This document shows positions 36,193-44,967 of a stretch of 64,000 nucleotides of DNA, piece by piece. The DNA is from Sphingobacterium sp. (GTDB lineage: Bacteria; Bacteroidota; Bacteroidia; Sphingobacteriales; Sphingobacteriaceae). The stretch lies in contig JAIRVH010000023.1 in assembly GCA_031253985.1 (NCBI GenBank), positions 124,001 through 188,000 on the forward strand. The letters are read 5' to 3'. The translations under genes were made by a program, and so were the position numbers. Each line of letters starts with the position of its first letter. The stretch's first letter is position 1. The notes below the pieces were generated by a model. That model did no database searches. It saw nothing but the letters and a program-made list of their open reading frames with translations, and was not told the origin of the DNA.

Positions 36193-38124
36193 TTTTGGGA
36201 TATGAACAATAAACGTACTTCCAAAACCTTCGCTACTTTCAACCGTAATCGAATAACCCATACGGTTTGCAAATTCATGACAAAGCATTAAGCCTATACC
36301 TGCTCCCTTTTCTTCAAAAGTACCTTCTAGACTGTGTTGCTGTTGCTGCATATTTTTAAGTGCAGCAATTTTTCGCTCGTCCATTCCAATTCCCTGATCT
36401 GTAATTGAAATAAGTACTTCACTGTCGGTTTCCCGCTGGTCAAAAATAATAGTCTTACCGCTAAAGGAAAACTTAATAGCGTTGTTAAAGATATTGCGAA
36501 TAATAAATTCAAATCGTTTAAGATCACTTTGGATGGTCAACTGAGGGGAAATACGGAGGGCTATCGATAAATTTTTTAGATTAATCCGATCGATAAATAA
36601 TGCCTCACATTCCCTAACAATTTGATAAGGTGAAATTTCCTGTATTTCAAGCTTTTCATTTGCCATTTGTTGTGAAGACCATACGAGTAGGCTGTCGAGC
36701 ATTTTGGAGGCTGTTGTAACCTGATTGCCTATATTGATTAGCATACTTTTAATTTCGTCTGCTGGCAGGTCGACAATTTTGTGTACGGCAAGCAGCGCTT
36801 GAAAAGTTGACAAGGGACTGCGCAAGTCGTGCGAAACAACGGAAAAGATGCTCGACCGAAAGCGATCTGCCTGAACAAGTTCGGTATGTTGCTGTTTAAT
36901 TTCCTGCGCTTGTCGGTCTACTTTCCGTTTTTCTTTGCGTAATAGTCTGTTCTTTTTGATCAGTAACAGTACCATAACGGAGATAATTAAAAGGACAAAA
37001 AAGGTGACTAGCCATATCATTTTTATCCAATAGGCTTCGCGTTCTACATTCGCGTTTTTCAGTAATAAATTTTTATTTTCAAGCTCTTTCTTGTCGCTTT
37101 CATATTTCTCTCTTAGTTCTTCCCGGATACGGACGCGCAGGATTTTGGCATCTTCGTGAAACTTACGATCCGAACTATCCTGATCGCTCAGTATGATATG
37201 GGCATCCTGCTCTTTAATTGCTTTTGCTATTTTGTCAAAATCCCCTTGAAGATCTTCTGTTAGATTGGTGAAACCACTTTTGGCAATGATACTCTTGATG
37301 AGTGCGACTTCTTGTTCGGCCAGATTAAACCGCTTTTCTTTAACGTAGATATTCGCCCGGTTGATTCGGGCATAACTTTCACCAACAGGGTCTTTTTTCT
37401 TGCTGGTGATGTCGATTGCAAGATCCGTATAATAAGTGCTCCATTCGATCTTATCTGCCTTGAGATAGAGATAGCTTAATAAGATGTACGTATTGTAAAG
37501 ATCGACTTCGGGGGCATTGGCTTTGCAGAATTCCACGGTTTTTACCAAATAATCGATGGCATGCGCTATATCCTGCTTCTTCTCTCCATTCAAAGCATTT
37601 TGGGCATATATATTGCCAATATTGGTGGAAATGTTAGCTCGATTCCTTGTGTCGTGCAATTCCTTTGCTAGATCTAGCGCACGTTGGTAATATTTTATGG
37701 CCTGATCGGGATCGTAACTCTTATTGAAAACATTTCCGATATTTAGAAAAGAGAGCATCATCCCTTTCTTGTCGTTTCGTTCTTCTCGTTTTTTCAGGAC
37801 CTTGAAATGGGTTTTTACACTTTCATCAAATTTATTTAGCTTCAGATAAATAACACCTTGTAGATTAAGCAGATCAATTTCCAGCGCTGGAAAATTATTT
37901 TCTGATGCCATATTAAGACCTTTTGAAACTATTTCCTGGGCTTCATGGGGATTGCTGCGGTAAATTTCTGACGCGGTTTTATAATAAGCTAATACTCTGG
38001 TAGAATCGCTGCTTGCTTCTGAGAGCTGTTTGTCTAACTTGTCCCAGCCACTGCTTTGTCCATGTGCAGGAAAGGTAAATAACAAAATTAGGGTAACAAT
38101 AAATAAAATAGATAGACGGCCCAT
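36190..38124 (-). CDS. TPR-type membrane sensor histidine kinase
   Basis: A 644-residue protein with signal peptide ('LFIVTLILLFTFPAHGQS'), tetratricopeptide repeats on the periplasmic side (about 30-290; for example 'MLSFLNIGNVFNKSYDPDQA' then 'IKYYQRALDLAKE'), a coiled coil, one membrane helix (about 370-392) and a cytoplasmic kinase core. His432 is in 'VVSHDLRSPLSTF'; the ATPase part has 'FIIRNIFNNAIKFS', 'ITDQGIGMD' and 'GAGIGLMLCHEF'. Such kinases are common in Bacteroidota. It is divergent from a LuxR-type response regulator 356 bases away, a likely partner. Confidence 0.9.
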   Translation of the reverse strand: MGRLSILFIVTLILLFTFPAHGQSSGWDKLDKQLSEASSDSTRVLAYYKTASEIYRSNPHEAQEIVSKGLNMASENNFPALEIDLLNLQGVIYLKLNKFDESVKTHFKVLKKREERNDKKGMMLSFLNIGNVFNKSYDPDQAIKYYQRALDLAKELHDTRNRANISTNIGNIYAQNALNGEKKQDIAHAIDYLVKTVEFCKANAPEVDLYNTYILLSYLYLKADKIEWSTYYTDLAIDITSKKKDPVGESYARINRANIYVKEKRFNLAEQEVALIKSIIAKSGFTNLTEDLQGDFDKIAKAIKEQDAHIILSDQDSSDRKFHEDAKILRVRIREELREKYESDKKELENKNLLLKNANVEREAYWIKMIWLVTFFVLLIISVMVLLLIKKNRLLRKEKRKVDRQAQEIKQQHTELVQADRFRSSIFSVVSHDLRSPLSTFQALLAVHKIVDLPADEIKSMLINIGNQVTTASKMLDSLLVWSSQQMANEKLEIQEISPYQIVRECEALFIDRINLKNLSIALRISPQLTIQSDLKRFEFIIRNIFNNAIKFSFSGKTIIFDQRETDSEVLISITDQGIGMDERKIAALKNMQQQQHSLEGTFEEKGAGIGLMLCHEFANRMGYSITVESSEGFGSTFIVHIPK

Positions 38125-38480
38125 TGGGATTTTTTTACCAAATATAAATAAGTTTCTGATAATGTGAAGATCGCGGCTTCTATAACCAGTTACAGGCGAT
38201 GGTGTTGTAACACTTAATTTTCTGACAAAGAAATCATGATTTCTAAATAATAGAAAATATATTTATATAAATCTTTTTTAGCCTACTTATTGGTGTTTAT
38301 ATAAATTATTGTGAAATTCATTTCTAAAGCGGTTAAAATGGTGCACTGTTGAATTTTATTTTGATTATTTTTTTCTTTAAAAACAATTTTATACCTATGC
38401 TTGTCTTTAATACAATCGATTTTTGTAATAAGGATAGAAATCTTTCAAAATCGCTTGTACACAATTTTCAGTTTAATAAA
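38125..38480. other. Divergent intergenic region between kinase and response regulator
   Basis: About 356 AT-rich bases holding the promoters of both genes. The response-regulator frame is open from 38349, but that extension reads as a low-complexity 'FFFKNNF' sequence, so I treat it as non-coding. A minus-strand -7 element is at 38142-38149. I see no other feature. Confidence 0.5.
38142..38149 (-). promoter_or_regulatory. Putative -7 element of the TPR kinase gene
   Basis: The minus strand reads TATATTTG, matching TAnnTTTG, about 18 bases before the ATG. No TTG stands at the usual -33 distance. Confidence 0.45.
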
Positions 38481-39104
38481 ATGCAAAATATCATGATTAC
38501 AGTTGGGATAATTGACATGGATGAGCAGGAACGGACGGAAACAAAAAAAATCATCCTAGAAAAAAGTAACGCTGAATCAACCATACCGATCCATGTACTG
38601 TTTGATCAGGATACACTTGCTTCTTCGGGCCGCAATCAAGTCCCTGATGTGATGATTGTCGATATTGATCATCAGGATAGTTTGCTCGTAGAACGCGTGA
38701 AAAGTGTTTTCCCGCGTACTGAAATCTTGGTGCTGACCAATAATTGTGACGTGAAAACTGTCAGAAGCTGTTTTAGACAAGGCGCTGTCGGCTATATACT
38801 GAAAGAAACCTGCTTGCAATCTTTGAAAATTGCCATAACCATGACATTGGGAAATGGTTCTTTTATAAGCCCTTTTGTCAATCGTGCTTTAATTGAACAG
38901 GCTTTCAGTGCCAAGCAATCCGAAAATTTATTGACCGCCCGTGAGTTACAGATCGCCAATGGTATTATTGAAGGTCTTAGTTATAAGATGATTGCCCAGA
39001 AATACGCAATCTCATTGGACACCGTCCGTATTTATATCAAGCGAATCTATAGAAAGTTTCAGATCAATAGCAAAGGTGAATTGATTGCGCAATTGACCGC
39101 TTAA
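38481..39104 (+). CDS. LuxR/NarL-type response regulator
   Basis: A 207-residue protein: receiver domain (acidic pocket Asp12/Asp14, acceptor Asp61 in 'VMIVDIDHQD', Thr86, Lys108 in 'GYILKETC') and a C-terminal LuxR helix-turn-helix ('LTARELQIANGIIEGLSYKM' then 'IAQKYAISLDTVRIYIKRIY'). ATG at 38481 is chosen because the preceding in-frame codons do not resemble a receiver start. It lies 85 bases upstream of the barrel gene of the pilus-like locus, in the same direction, and divergent from a TPR sensor kinase. Control of the pilus genes is a reasonable inference. Confidence 0.88.
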   Translation: MQNIMITVGIIDMDEQERTETKKIILEKSNAESTIPIHVLFDQDTLASSGRNQVPDVMIVDIDHQDSLLVERVKSVFPRTEILVLTNNCDVKTVRSCFRQGAVGYILKETCLQSLKIAITMTLGNGSFISPFVNRALIEQAFSAKQSENLLTARELQIANGIIEGLSYKMIAQKYAISLDTVRIYIKRIYRKFQINSKGELIAQLTA

Positions 39105-39189
39105 TAATTCGTTACATGAACATGTGACTGCCCAAATTTCGATCTCTTTAAATTTAGCCTGATTTTTATGGATACTTGAATGATATGCT

Positions 39190-42024
39190 ATGCCAATAAG
39201 AAGCCGTTTATTTTTGGTGTTTCTTTTCAATTGCGCTGCTCTTTTCTTATCCCTAGCGAAAGGCCAGCAAAGATATGATATTGCCTATCATTTCGAATAT
39301 GATTCCATCCCGATCTCGGCATCGCAGACCTTCTCCAACAAATTAACGATCATTAATAACACCGCTGGAGCAATCGAACTAAGCCCCCAAGCGAATGAGA
39401 CGAAGGCCTTGCAGGGATTGATCAAATTGCCATCAACGATACAACTTAAACCACATGAAACGAAAACCTTTCCTTTGAAGTACATGACTGATCGACGGAC
39501 GATCTCGGATGCAACACAAAAATTCAGTATTGGGCTTAATTCAAAAGACCCAACAGTAAATATACAACCGCCCCAAGTTTTTTGGACAACACTGGAGGTT
39601 CAGGCATCGCTATTGATTCAGTCAGAACAACCAGAATATTTTATTGATCAGTCAACTGGACTGACGCAGTTTTTAGTCCGTATCGTCAATACGGGTTTGA
39701 TACCGCTTGCTTTTCAGCTGCAGTTTGCGAACCTGCCTTCTGAACTGGAGGTCGTAGGTGAAACTTTACCAACAACACTGGCTGCAGGTGGACAGTCTTT
39801 ATTGCGGTTTACAGCCCGTATGCGAACAAAAAAGGTAGCCACGGATGTAGAACTCACGATGACTGCTATTGAAGCGGGGGGCAAACAGCTCGCGATAAGC
39901 CGGGTTCGCATCATGACGGTAGGGAGCGTTAAGCGGTTCGGGTCGGCGATGAACCTGCAGGACCAGCCCTACAACAATACGATTGCCTTGCGCTATCTGG
40001 ATATGGGACAGGATATAGCCGTCTATCAGCTTCAGGGATATGGAAATCTAGCGTTAGGCAAAGAGAAATCCTTGAGTTATCGTATGAACATGGATTATTT
40101 TCAAAGCCAGCGCACGTTTAATATGTATGATAGTTATTTGAATTATCAAACGGAAAAATGGGGGCTGAAAGCTGGTAATATTTATGAAAATCTGGACCAA
40201 TATGTTAACGGCCGTGGAGTGAGGGCAAACTATAAGTTTGACAAGTCACGTTCGATCAGTGCGTATGCGGTCCAAAACCATTACTTCCTTTGGAATCAGA
40301 TGAATACTTTTTCGTCCGGAGGTGGAGTTCTAGGACTTAAGTATGCTTTTACGTCAGAGAAAAATCAAGAAAGTAGCGTGGCTTATTTGCATAGCAAAGA
40401 CAATTACAGAAATGTCCGGAGCCATCTGCTCAGTGGAAAGGGCTATAAAGACTGGAACGAAAAACAAAACCTCACTTGGGAAGGTGGAACAAGTATCGAA
40501 CAGCTGGATGCTGGTGGTCATCAGGCTGCTTTGGCAGCTGGCTTAAGTTATGATGGAATTTTCGAAGGCTTTCAGGTGTCAAGCATCAATTACTACAGTT
40601 CTCCCTACTATGTGGGCCTCAGAAGGGGGCTTTTGCAGTCGGACTCACGTGTTGTCATTCCGCTCGAGGAAACGAAGAGTATCTCGGTCAGAATGAGTTT
40701 TATGGATAACCGGCCTAAATATCAGGTCGGTGACAGAAACTACTTTTTTAGCAACAGCAATCGGATTGAAATTTATGAGCTGGGATATCGTACAGCATTT
40801 GGGCGATTGAATGTTGATTTAAGACCCTACTGGATGAAGCAGCGTGCTGATTACCACAGCTGGCTGGGGGTAGGAACTAACGCTGTAAATTGGAAGTCCA
40901 GTTCAATAAGAACTGTTGCAGATCTTAATTTTTTTACATCGAAACACCGCTTTTCGCTACAGACGGATTATGGTTATACTTATAAAAATACCGCTGAAAA
41001 GCCCATAGCTCCTTTTCATTCATTACGTGTATCGGGTAATTATGATCAGGCACTTTTTGGGTTTAATGCATTGGTACAGATCAACCCTTATTATTTAAGT
41101 GATCTTTTGGCGACTTATGCAGGTTCTAACTATCGCATGTATTCGCTGGGGCCTAATACGCATTTTGAAGCATTTGCACACAGCTTACAGGTGCAACTTG
41201 CAACGATGTATAGTTATTATGGCTTTTCAAGAAGTAATAATCTGTCCATAAATGGGAATGCCCGTTGGCGGATGAAGAATAACTGGAACTTAACTGCAGA
41301 TATCTTTTATACCTTTATTAAAGGTAAACTGCTGTTTATGGCAGATCCAATAAATGTGCCCCAACCGCAGCCATTGGAGCGGTATTCGTTTAATAATCGG
41401 CAGATCAGAATTGGGATTGAAAAGAATTTTGGTCACAGAGGGCATGATAAAGGTTATCGTTTGCAGCTGACCTGTTTTGAGGATCGCAACAACAATGGCA
41501 TCCGGGAGGCCGGGGAACCAACCGTGGAATCGGTGCTGATTCGGATCGGAAAGGAAGCGGCCATAACAGATGCGAAGGGACGCGTTAAGTTTGTTGACAT
41601 GGAGGCCGGTTCGTATTCCATACAAATAGAAAACCATCAAGGCTGGGTTTCTCAGGGACCATCGACAATTGTAATGACCAAAAACCAATCCATGGATATC
41701 CCGCTGATCAAAACAAAACCTGCGAAAGGCAAAATCCAATTAATTGCCAGTAAATATCTGGAGTCTAAGCCTGATTTGAGCGGTATCAGAATTACCGCTA
41801 ATGATAGACAGGGTAAGAGATATCATACGTTGACCAACGAAGCAGGAGAATATGTTTTCTATCTGCCGGTCGGTTTTTATAAGTTGACGGTGGAGACCGA
41901 AGGAATGCCTTTTGTTATTGAAAATTCGAATTGCGAAGCAGAAGTAAAGGTTGAAGGACAGGCGCAGCTTCCATCCTTGCGCTACCGGGATCAAAGACGC
42001 AAAGTCGGTATCAAAAGATTTTAG
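39190..42024 (+). CDS. Large outer-membrane beta-barrel protein, usher candidate
   Basis: A 944-residue protein with signal peptide ('LVFLFNCAALFLSLAKGQ'). Residues about 25-250 form two Ig-like domains ('NKLTIINNTAGAIELSPQ', 'FLVRIVNTGLIPLAFQLQFA'). Residues about 255-750 are rich in alternating aromatic/polar strands of barrel type, and the chain ends in Phe. Near the C-terminus is an SdrD_B-like domain with the calcium-type loop 'EDRNNNGIREAGEP' (from about 760) and a second CnaB/carboxypeptidase-regulatory-like domain (about 840-925). It is not a canonical PapC usher by any motif I recognise. It converges on, and overlaps by four bases, an operon for a PapD-like chaperone and two pilin-like proteins. 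A role as their outer-membrane secretion and assembly platform is inferred. Confidence 0.6.
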   Translation: MPIRSRLFLVFLFNCAALFLSLAKGQQRYDIAYHFEYDSIPISASQTFSNKLTIINNTAGAIELSPQANETKALQGLIKLPSTIQLKPHETKTFPLKYMTDRRTISDATQKFSIGLNSKDPTVNIQPPQVFWTTLEVQASLLIQSEQPEYFIDQSTGLTQFLVRIVNTGLIPLAFQLQFANLPSELEVVGETLPTTLAAGGQSLLRFTARMRTKKVATDVELTMTAIEAGGKQLAISRVRIMTVGSVKRFGSAMNLQDQPYNNTIALRYLDMGQDIAVYQLQGYGNLALGKEKSLSYRMNMDYFQSQRTFNMYDSYLNYQTEKWGLKAGNIYENLDQYVNGRGVRANYKFDKSRSISAYAVQNHYFLWNQMNTFSSGGGVLGLKYAFTSEKNQESSVAYLHSKDNYRNVRSHLLSGKGYKDWNEKQNLTWEGGTSIEQLDAGGHQAALAAGLSYDGIFEGFQVSSINYYSSPYYVGLRRGLLQSDSRVVIPLEETKSISVRMSFMDNRPKYQVGDRNYFFSNSNRIEIYELGYRTAFGRLNVDLRPYWMKQRADYHSWLGVGTNAVNWKSSSIRTVADLNFFTSKHRFSLQTDYGYTYKNTAEKPIAPFHSLRVSGNYDQALFGFNALVQINPYYLSDLLATYAGSNYRMYSLGPNTHFEAFAHSLQVQLATMYSYYGFSRSNNLSINGNARWRMKNNWNLTADIFYTFIKGKLLFMADPINVPQPQPLERYSFNNRQIRIGIEKNFGHRGHDKGYRLQLTCFEDRNNNGIREAGEPTVESVLIRIGKEAAITDAKGRVKFVDMEAGSYSIQIENHQGWVSQGPSTIVMTKNQSMDIPLIKTKPAKGKIQLIASKYLESKPDLSGIRITANDRQGKRYHTLTNEAGEYVFYLPVGFYKLTVETEGMPFVIENSNCEAEVKVEGQAQLPSLRYRDQRRKVGIKRF

Positions 42025-43445
42025 GGAGCGACAAAACTATAGATGATATTCGCGGTATACGTGCCGGCTGGTTTGCCCAGAAGATTGCTGGTTTGTGCTG
42101 CCGGGATGCTGTACTGCATATCGAGTGTTCGATCGATAATGGGATCGGCATTTTGGATGAGCTGCTGGGCTGTTGTGGACAATGTAACTGTATTTACGCC
42201 AGTCTGTCCAGCCATTGGACCGATCCGTAAAACACTTAATGGAATACTATTGACCCCTGAAGTAAAACTAGAAGAAGTGGCCCGTACATACAAATTGTAG
42301 GGCGTAGTCTTGCTCAGTTTTAAATGAGAGGGCATATTTGTACTGACTCCATTCACATAATTACTGGTCGTCGTAAAAGGAAGATTCACGGACTGCTGAT
42401 TTGCGATGATTTCTCCCAGATCGCTGACCGCAATCGTCAAACTTCCACTAGCCTGCGCCTGCACCGGTGTTGTAGGGTAGGTGGCGGAGGATGACTTGTT
42501 CCAGGTATAAGTGAGAGGAACAGTATAAGTCCCGGCTTGTATAAAGTTGCTTTTTAGGAATGCGGTGCTAACGCTGTATGTATGTGTAATCGAACTGCTG
42601 TTATTGGTGGGGACAGCTATTCCCCCTGCGGCAGTTAGCGCCTGATCACTGGTCGACAGATTGGTCGCGGTTGCCGTTGCAACTCCGCTCAGTGAAGCAC
42701 TCACTGCGGAGACAGGCGAAACAGGCAACGTATTGTAGGGAAAGGTTGTGCTAAAACTAAATTGGGCATTCCCGGTACGTATACTGGGGATATAAGGTAC
42801 GGTACTTGAGACTGGTATAATCTGACTGGCACTGATCCCATTTGCAGATCGATAAAAACTAAGATCGTTTACCGCTATGCTCGTTGTTCCGATGCTGGCA
42901 GGTGGACTGATAAACCCGGGGATGGTGATGGACAGCGTGTAGCTCGCTGGAGAGATGGATCCCGCCAATACACCTTGCGTATAGAAGCTGACAACATTGC
43001 TAAATACGCCCGCGGTCCAGGTCTGGCTTGCTGTTGCAATGCGCGCATTGGCGGCTATCGCACCCGACGCAACACTTGCCACAGCTGCATAAAGCAAACC
43101 GCCTCCAGTTGAGAGGACGACTTCATTATTCGTGCCCAACCCAAGTAATACCAGGCTGCCAATACTCGAAAGTTTCATATACACTGCGCTGGCCGGAAAA
43201 CTTCCACTGGTTGTGCTGGTGAAAGTTGCTGAACCGGATTTTACCGAAAAAGATGGAAGTACGGTAATTACACTGGAATAGGTACCTGCATTGATTGCTG
43301 TATTGTAGTCGGTTCGAGCCTGTATATTGGCTTGGGGCAGTGTAATAGCAGTCGTCTGTGCATAAGTGTGATGCCCATAGAAGCTGAATAAGCTTAGGAA
43401 ACAAACAGCAAAATTCTGCTTAATATATAATTTCTTTCTCTGCAA
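42021..43445 (-). CDS. Two-domain pilin-like protein, candidate tip adhesin
   Basis: A 474-residue secreted protein (signal 'FAVCFLSLFSFYGHHTYAQ'), Ser/Thr/Ala-rich and all-beta in character. Its last 140 residues match the 173-residue subunit encoded upstream: 'VNLPFTTTSNYVNG' with 'VNFTYTTAADYTAS', 'TPYNLYVRA' with 'KPYNLTVAA', 'VTLSTTAQQLI' with 'VPLSTTAASLV', and a similar final strand. The first 300 residues form a separate domain. One adhesin domain plus one pilin domain is the usual build of a pilus tip protein. The start overlaps the chaperone gene by 26 bases. The stop codon overlaps that of the convergent barrel gene. Confidence 0.6.
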   Translation of the reverse strand: MQRKKLYIKQNFAVCFLSLFSFYGHHTYAQTTAITLPQANIQARTDYNTAINAGTYSSVITVLPSFSVKSGSATFTSTTSGSFPASAVYMKLSSIGSLVLLGLGTNNEVVLSTGGGLLYAAVASVASGAIAANARIATASQTWTAGVFSNVVSFYTQGVLAGSISPASYTLSITIPGFISPPASIGTTSIAVNDLSFYRSANGISASQIIPVSSTVPYIPSIRTGNAQFSFSTTFPYNTLPVSPVSAVSASLSGVATATATNLSTSDQALTAAGGIAVPTNNSSSITHTYSVSTAFLKSNFIQAGTYTVPLTYTWNKSSSATYPTTPVQAQASGSLTIAVSDLGEIIANQQSVNLPFTTTSNYVNGVSTNMPSHLKLSKTTPYNLYVRATSSSFTSGVNSIPLSVLRIGPMAGQTGVNTVTLSTTAQQLIQNADPIIDRTLDMQYSIPAAQTSNLLGKPAGTYTANIIYSFVAP

Positions 43446-44223
43446 TTTTTAAATCATATTGGCTGCCCGCATCTAATATTGCCACGGCAAGATAATGTCC
43501 TGTAGCCAGTTTCTCTGGAAGGTCGATTTGCACCCATTGATCCGAGTTGGGGAGCATCGCGATAGCGACGGCTTTAATAGGGATTTCTTCGCCTGTCTCT
43601 GTATTGGTCAGTTCAAACCGTACATAGGCATCCTTGTTAATCTGTCCTGTGTTTTTAACGTGTACATCCATCCGGCGCACAGATTGGCCTGTCTGACTGA
43701 GAATGATATGCCTGTCCTCAAAAGCGAGGAATTCCAGATCCCCGGGATTTAATCCTGAAGGAGTATGATAGATTTGAATGCCTACTTCGATGAGCACGTT
43801 CATATGAAGACCATGTTGAATTGCGGCCTGCTGTTCCTTCACCTGTGTAAAGAAAAGCATCGTGTTACTTAGCTGCTGCGGTACTGGATTTTTGGGGACC
43901 GTCATCGAAAGGTTGACCGATTTGGTCTCTCCCGGTGCCAAACGTACCGTGTTTTCCGATAGCGTCAGCCAAGCCGCATTTGATTGCGGTTTTTGGCCCG
44001 GAGAATAATATTTTTTTACGCCAATTGAATCCCGGTCCCAATCTTTCAGATTGGCAACAAAAGAGAGCTCCGTGTTTGAGGTGTTGCTAAATGTAATGAC
44101 CTGAGAAACTGTCTGCCCCGGCTCGCCGGTAAAAAAGATGCGGGATGGAGAAATTGAAATACCCTGTCCATAGATCAGGGTATTACAGATATAAAGGACG
44201 AATAGTGTCAAATAATATCTCAC
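43420..44223 (-). CDS. PapD-like periplasmic pilus-assembly chaperone
   Basis: A 267-residue protein with signal peptide ('LFVLYICNTLIYGQG') and two Ig-like domains. Domain one begins 'ISISPSRIFFTGEPGQTVSQ' and then 'VITFSNTSNTE', lining up with PapD-family starts of the type 'xxRVIYxxxxxxxxVxLxNxS', including the conserved Arg (here Arg28). The G1-strand region is 'GLHMNVLIEVGIQIYHTP' (about 138-155), with the alternating hydrophobics used for donor-strand complementation; the usual Lys before the 'YxxP' is Gln. It probably holds the two neighbouring pilin-like proteins in the periplasm. It lies 20 bases after the small subunit gene. Confidence 0.75.
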   Translation of the reverse strand: MRYYLTLFVLYICNTLIYGQGISISPSRIFFTGEPGQTVSQVITFSNTSNTELSFVANLKDWDRDSIGVKKYYSPGQKPQSNAAWLTLSENTVRLAPGETKSVNLSMTVPKNPVPQQLSNTMLFFTQVKEQQAAIQHGLHMNVLIEVGIQIYHTPSGLNPGDLEFLAFEDRHIILSQTGQSVRRMDVHVKNTGQINKDAYVRFELTNTETGEEIPIKAVAIAMLPNSDQWVQIDLPEKLATGHYLAVAILDAGSQYDLKIAEKEIIY

Positions 44224-44243
44224 GGATCAAATTATCTTTCCAG

Positions 44244-44765
44244 TTAGAGTTGTGTCGCTGTATAAGTGACTGTTGTACTATAGGCCGATGCGCCAAGATT
44301 CAAAAGTGATGCAGGATTGGCAATAGTGTAATCCACCGTATAACTTGCCCCGGTAGAGGCTGTTGAGCCCGTAACCAGCGATGCCGCAGTTGTGCTCAGC
44401 GGTACATTGGCCACTGGAGTCCCTCCATTGGCACTGGCTGCGGGTACTGTAACTGTTACAATATTTAGCGCCGGTCCTCCTGCAGGCGTAAACGCACCTG
44501 CCGCAGCAACTGTAAGGTTATACGGTTTGTTGCTCACAACCGTAAAATGACCTGCTTTCTCCACGGTTTTTGATGCGGTATAATCTGCCGCAGTTGTATA
44601 GGTAAAGTTAACGGTTGGAGTTGCGCCCAATGTTATCGAAATAGCATCCGTTAAGTTGATATTTACAGTAACAGGTTGGGAGGTCGCGGTCACTTGTGCT
44701 TTGGCTTGATGTCCAAAACAGATGGCTGCAAATGCAATGAGGGGTATAAATAGGTTCTTTTTCAT
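44244..44765 (-). CDS. Small DUF4402-like pilin subunit
   Basis: A 173-residue protein with signal peptide ('FIPLIAFAAICFGHQAKAQ') and one beta-sandwich domain of DUF4402/spore-coat-U style. The mature N-terminus 'VTATSQPVTVNINLTDAISI' is a polar/hydrophobic alternating strand that could act as a donor strand for the next subunit; the end 'YSTTVTYTATQL' is a typical final strand. It is the first gene of a three-gene minus-strand operon with a chaperone and an adhesin-like protein, hence probably the main structural subunit. Donor-strand assembly is inferred. Confidence 0.65.
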   Translation of the reverse strand: MKKNLFIPLIAFAAICFGHQAKAQVTATSQPVTVNINLTDAISITLGATPTVNFTYTTAADYTASKTVEKAGHFTVVSNKPYNLTVAAAGAFTPAGGPALNIVTVTVPAASANGGTPVANVPLSTTAASLVTGSTASTGASYTVDYTIANPASLLNLGASAYSTTVTYTATQL

Positions 44766-44952
44766 AATTTCCTCTATTTTATGGGATTAAACTCTAGTAA
44801 AGTTACTCAGCAACTGCACTAAATGCAATGTCCTGAAGTCACATGATGATGTTATAAAGTTGAGTAATTGCTCGTGCTTTTGGTCGTTGACCTTTCATCA
44901 TATCTTTTGTGAGGTCATGTATATTGCTTCTGAAAATTTTCTTGAAACGGCG

Positions 44953-44960
44953 TATATTTG
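44953..44960 (+). promoter_or_regulatory. Putative -7 element of the acyltransferase gene
   Basis: TATATTTG matches TAnnTTTG and ends only seven bases before the ATG at 44968, so the mRNA would be leaderless or nearly so. No TTG stands at the ideal upstream distance. Confidence 0.4.
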
Positions 44961-44967
44961 CAGCCAA

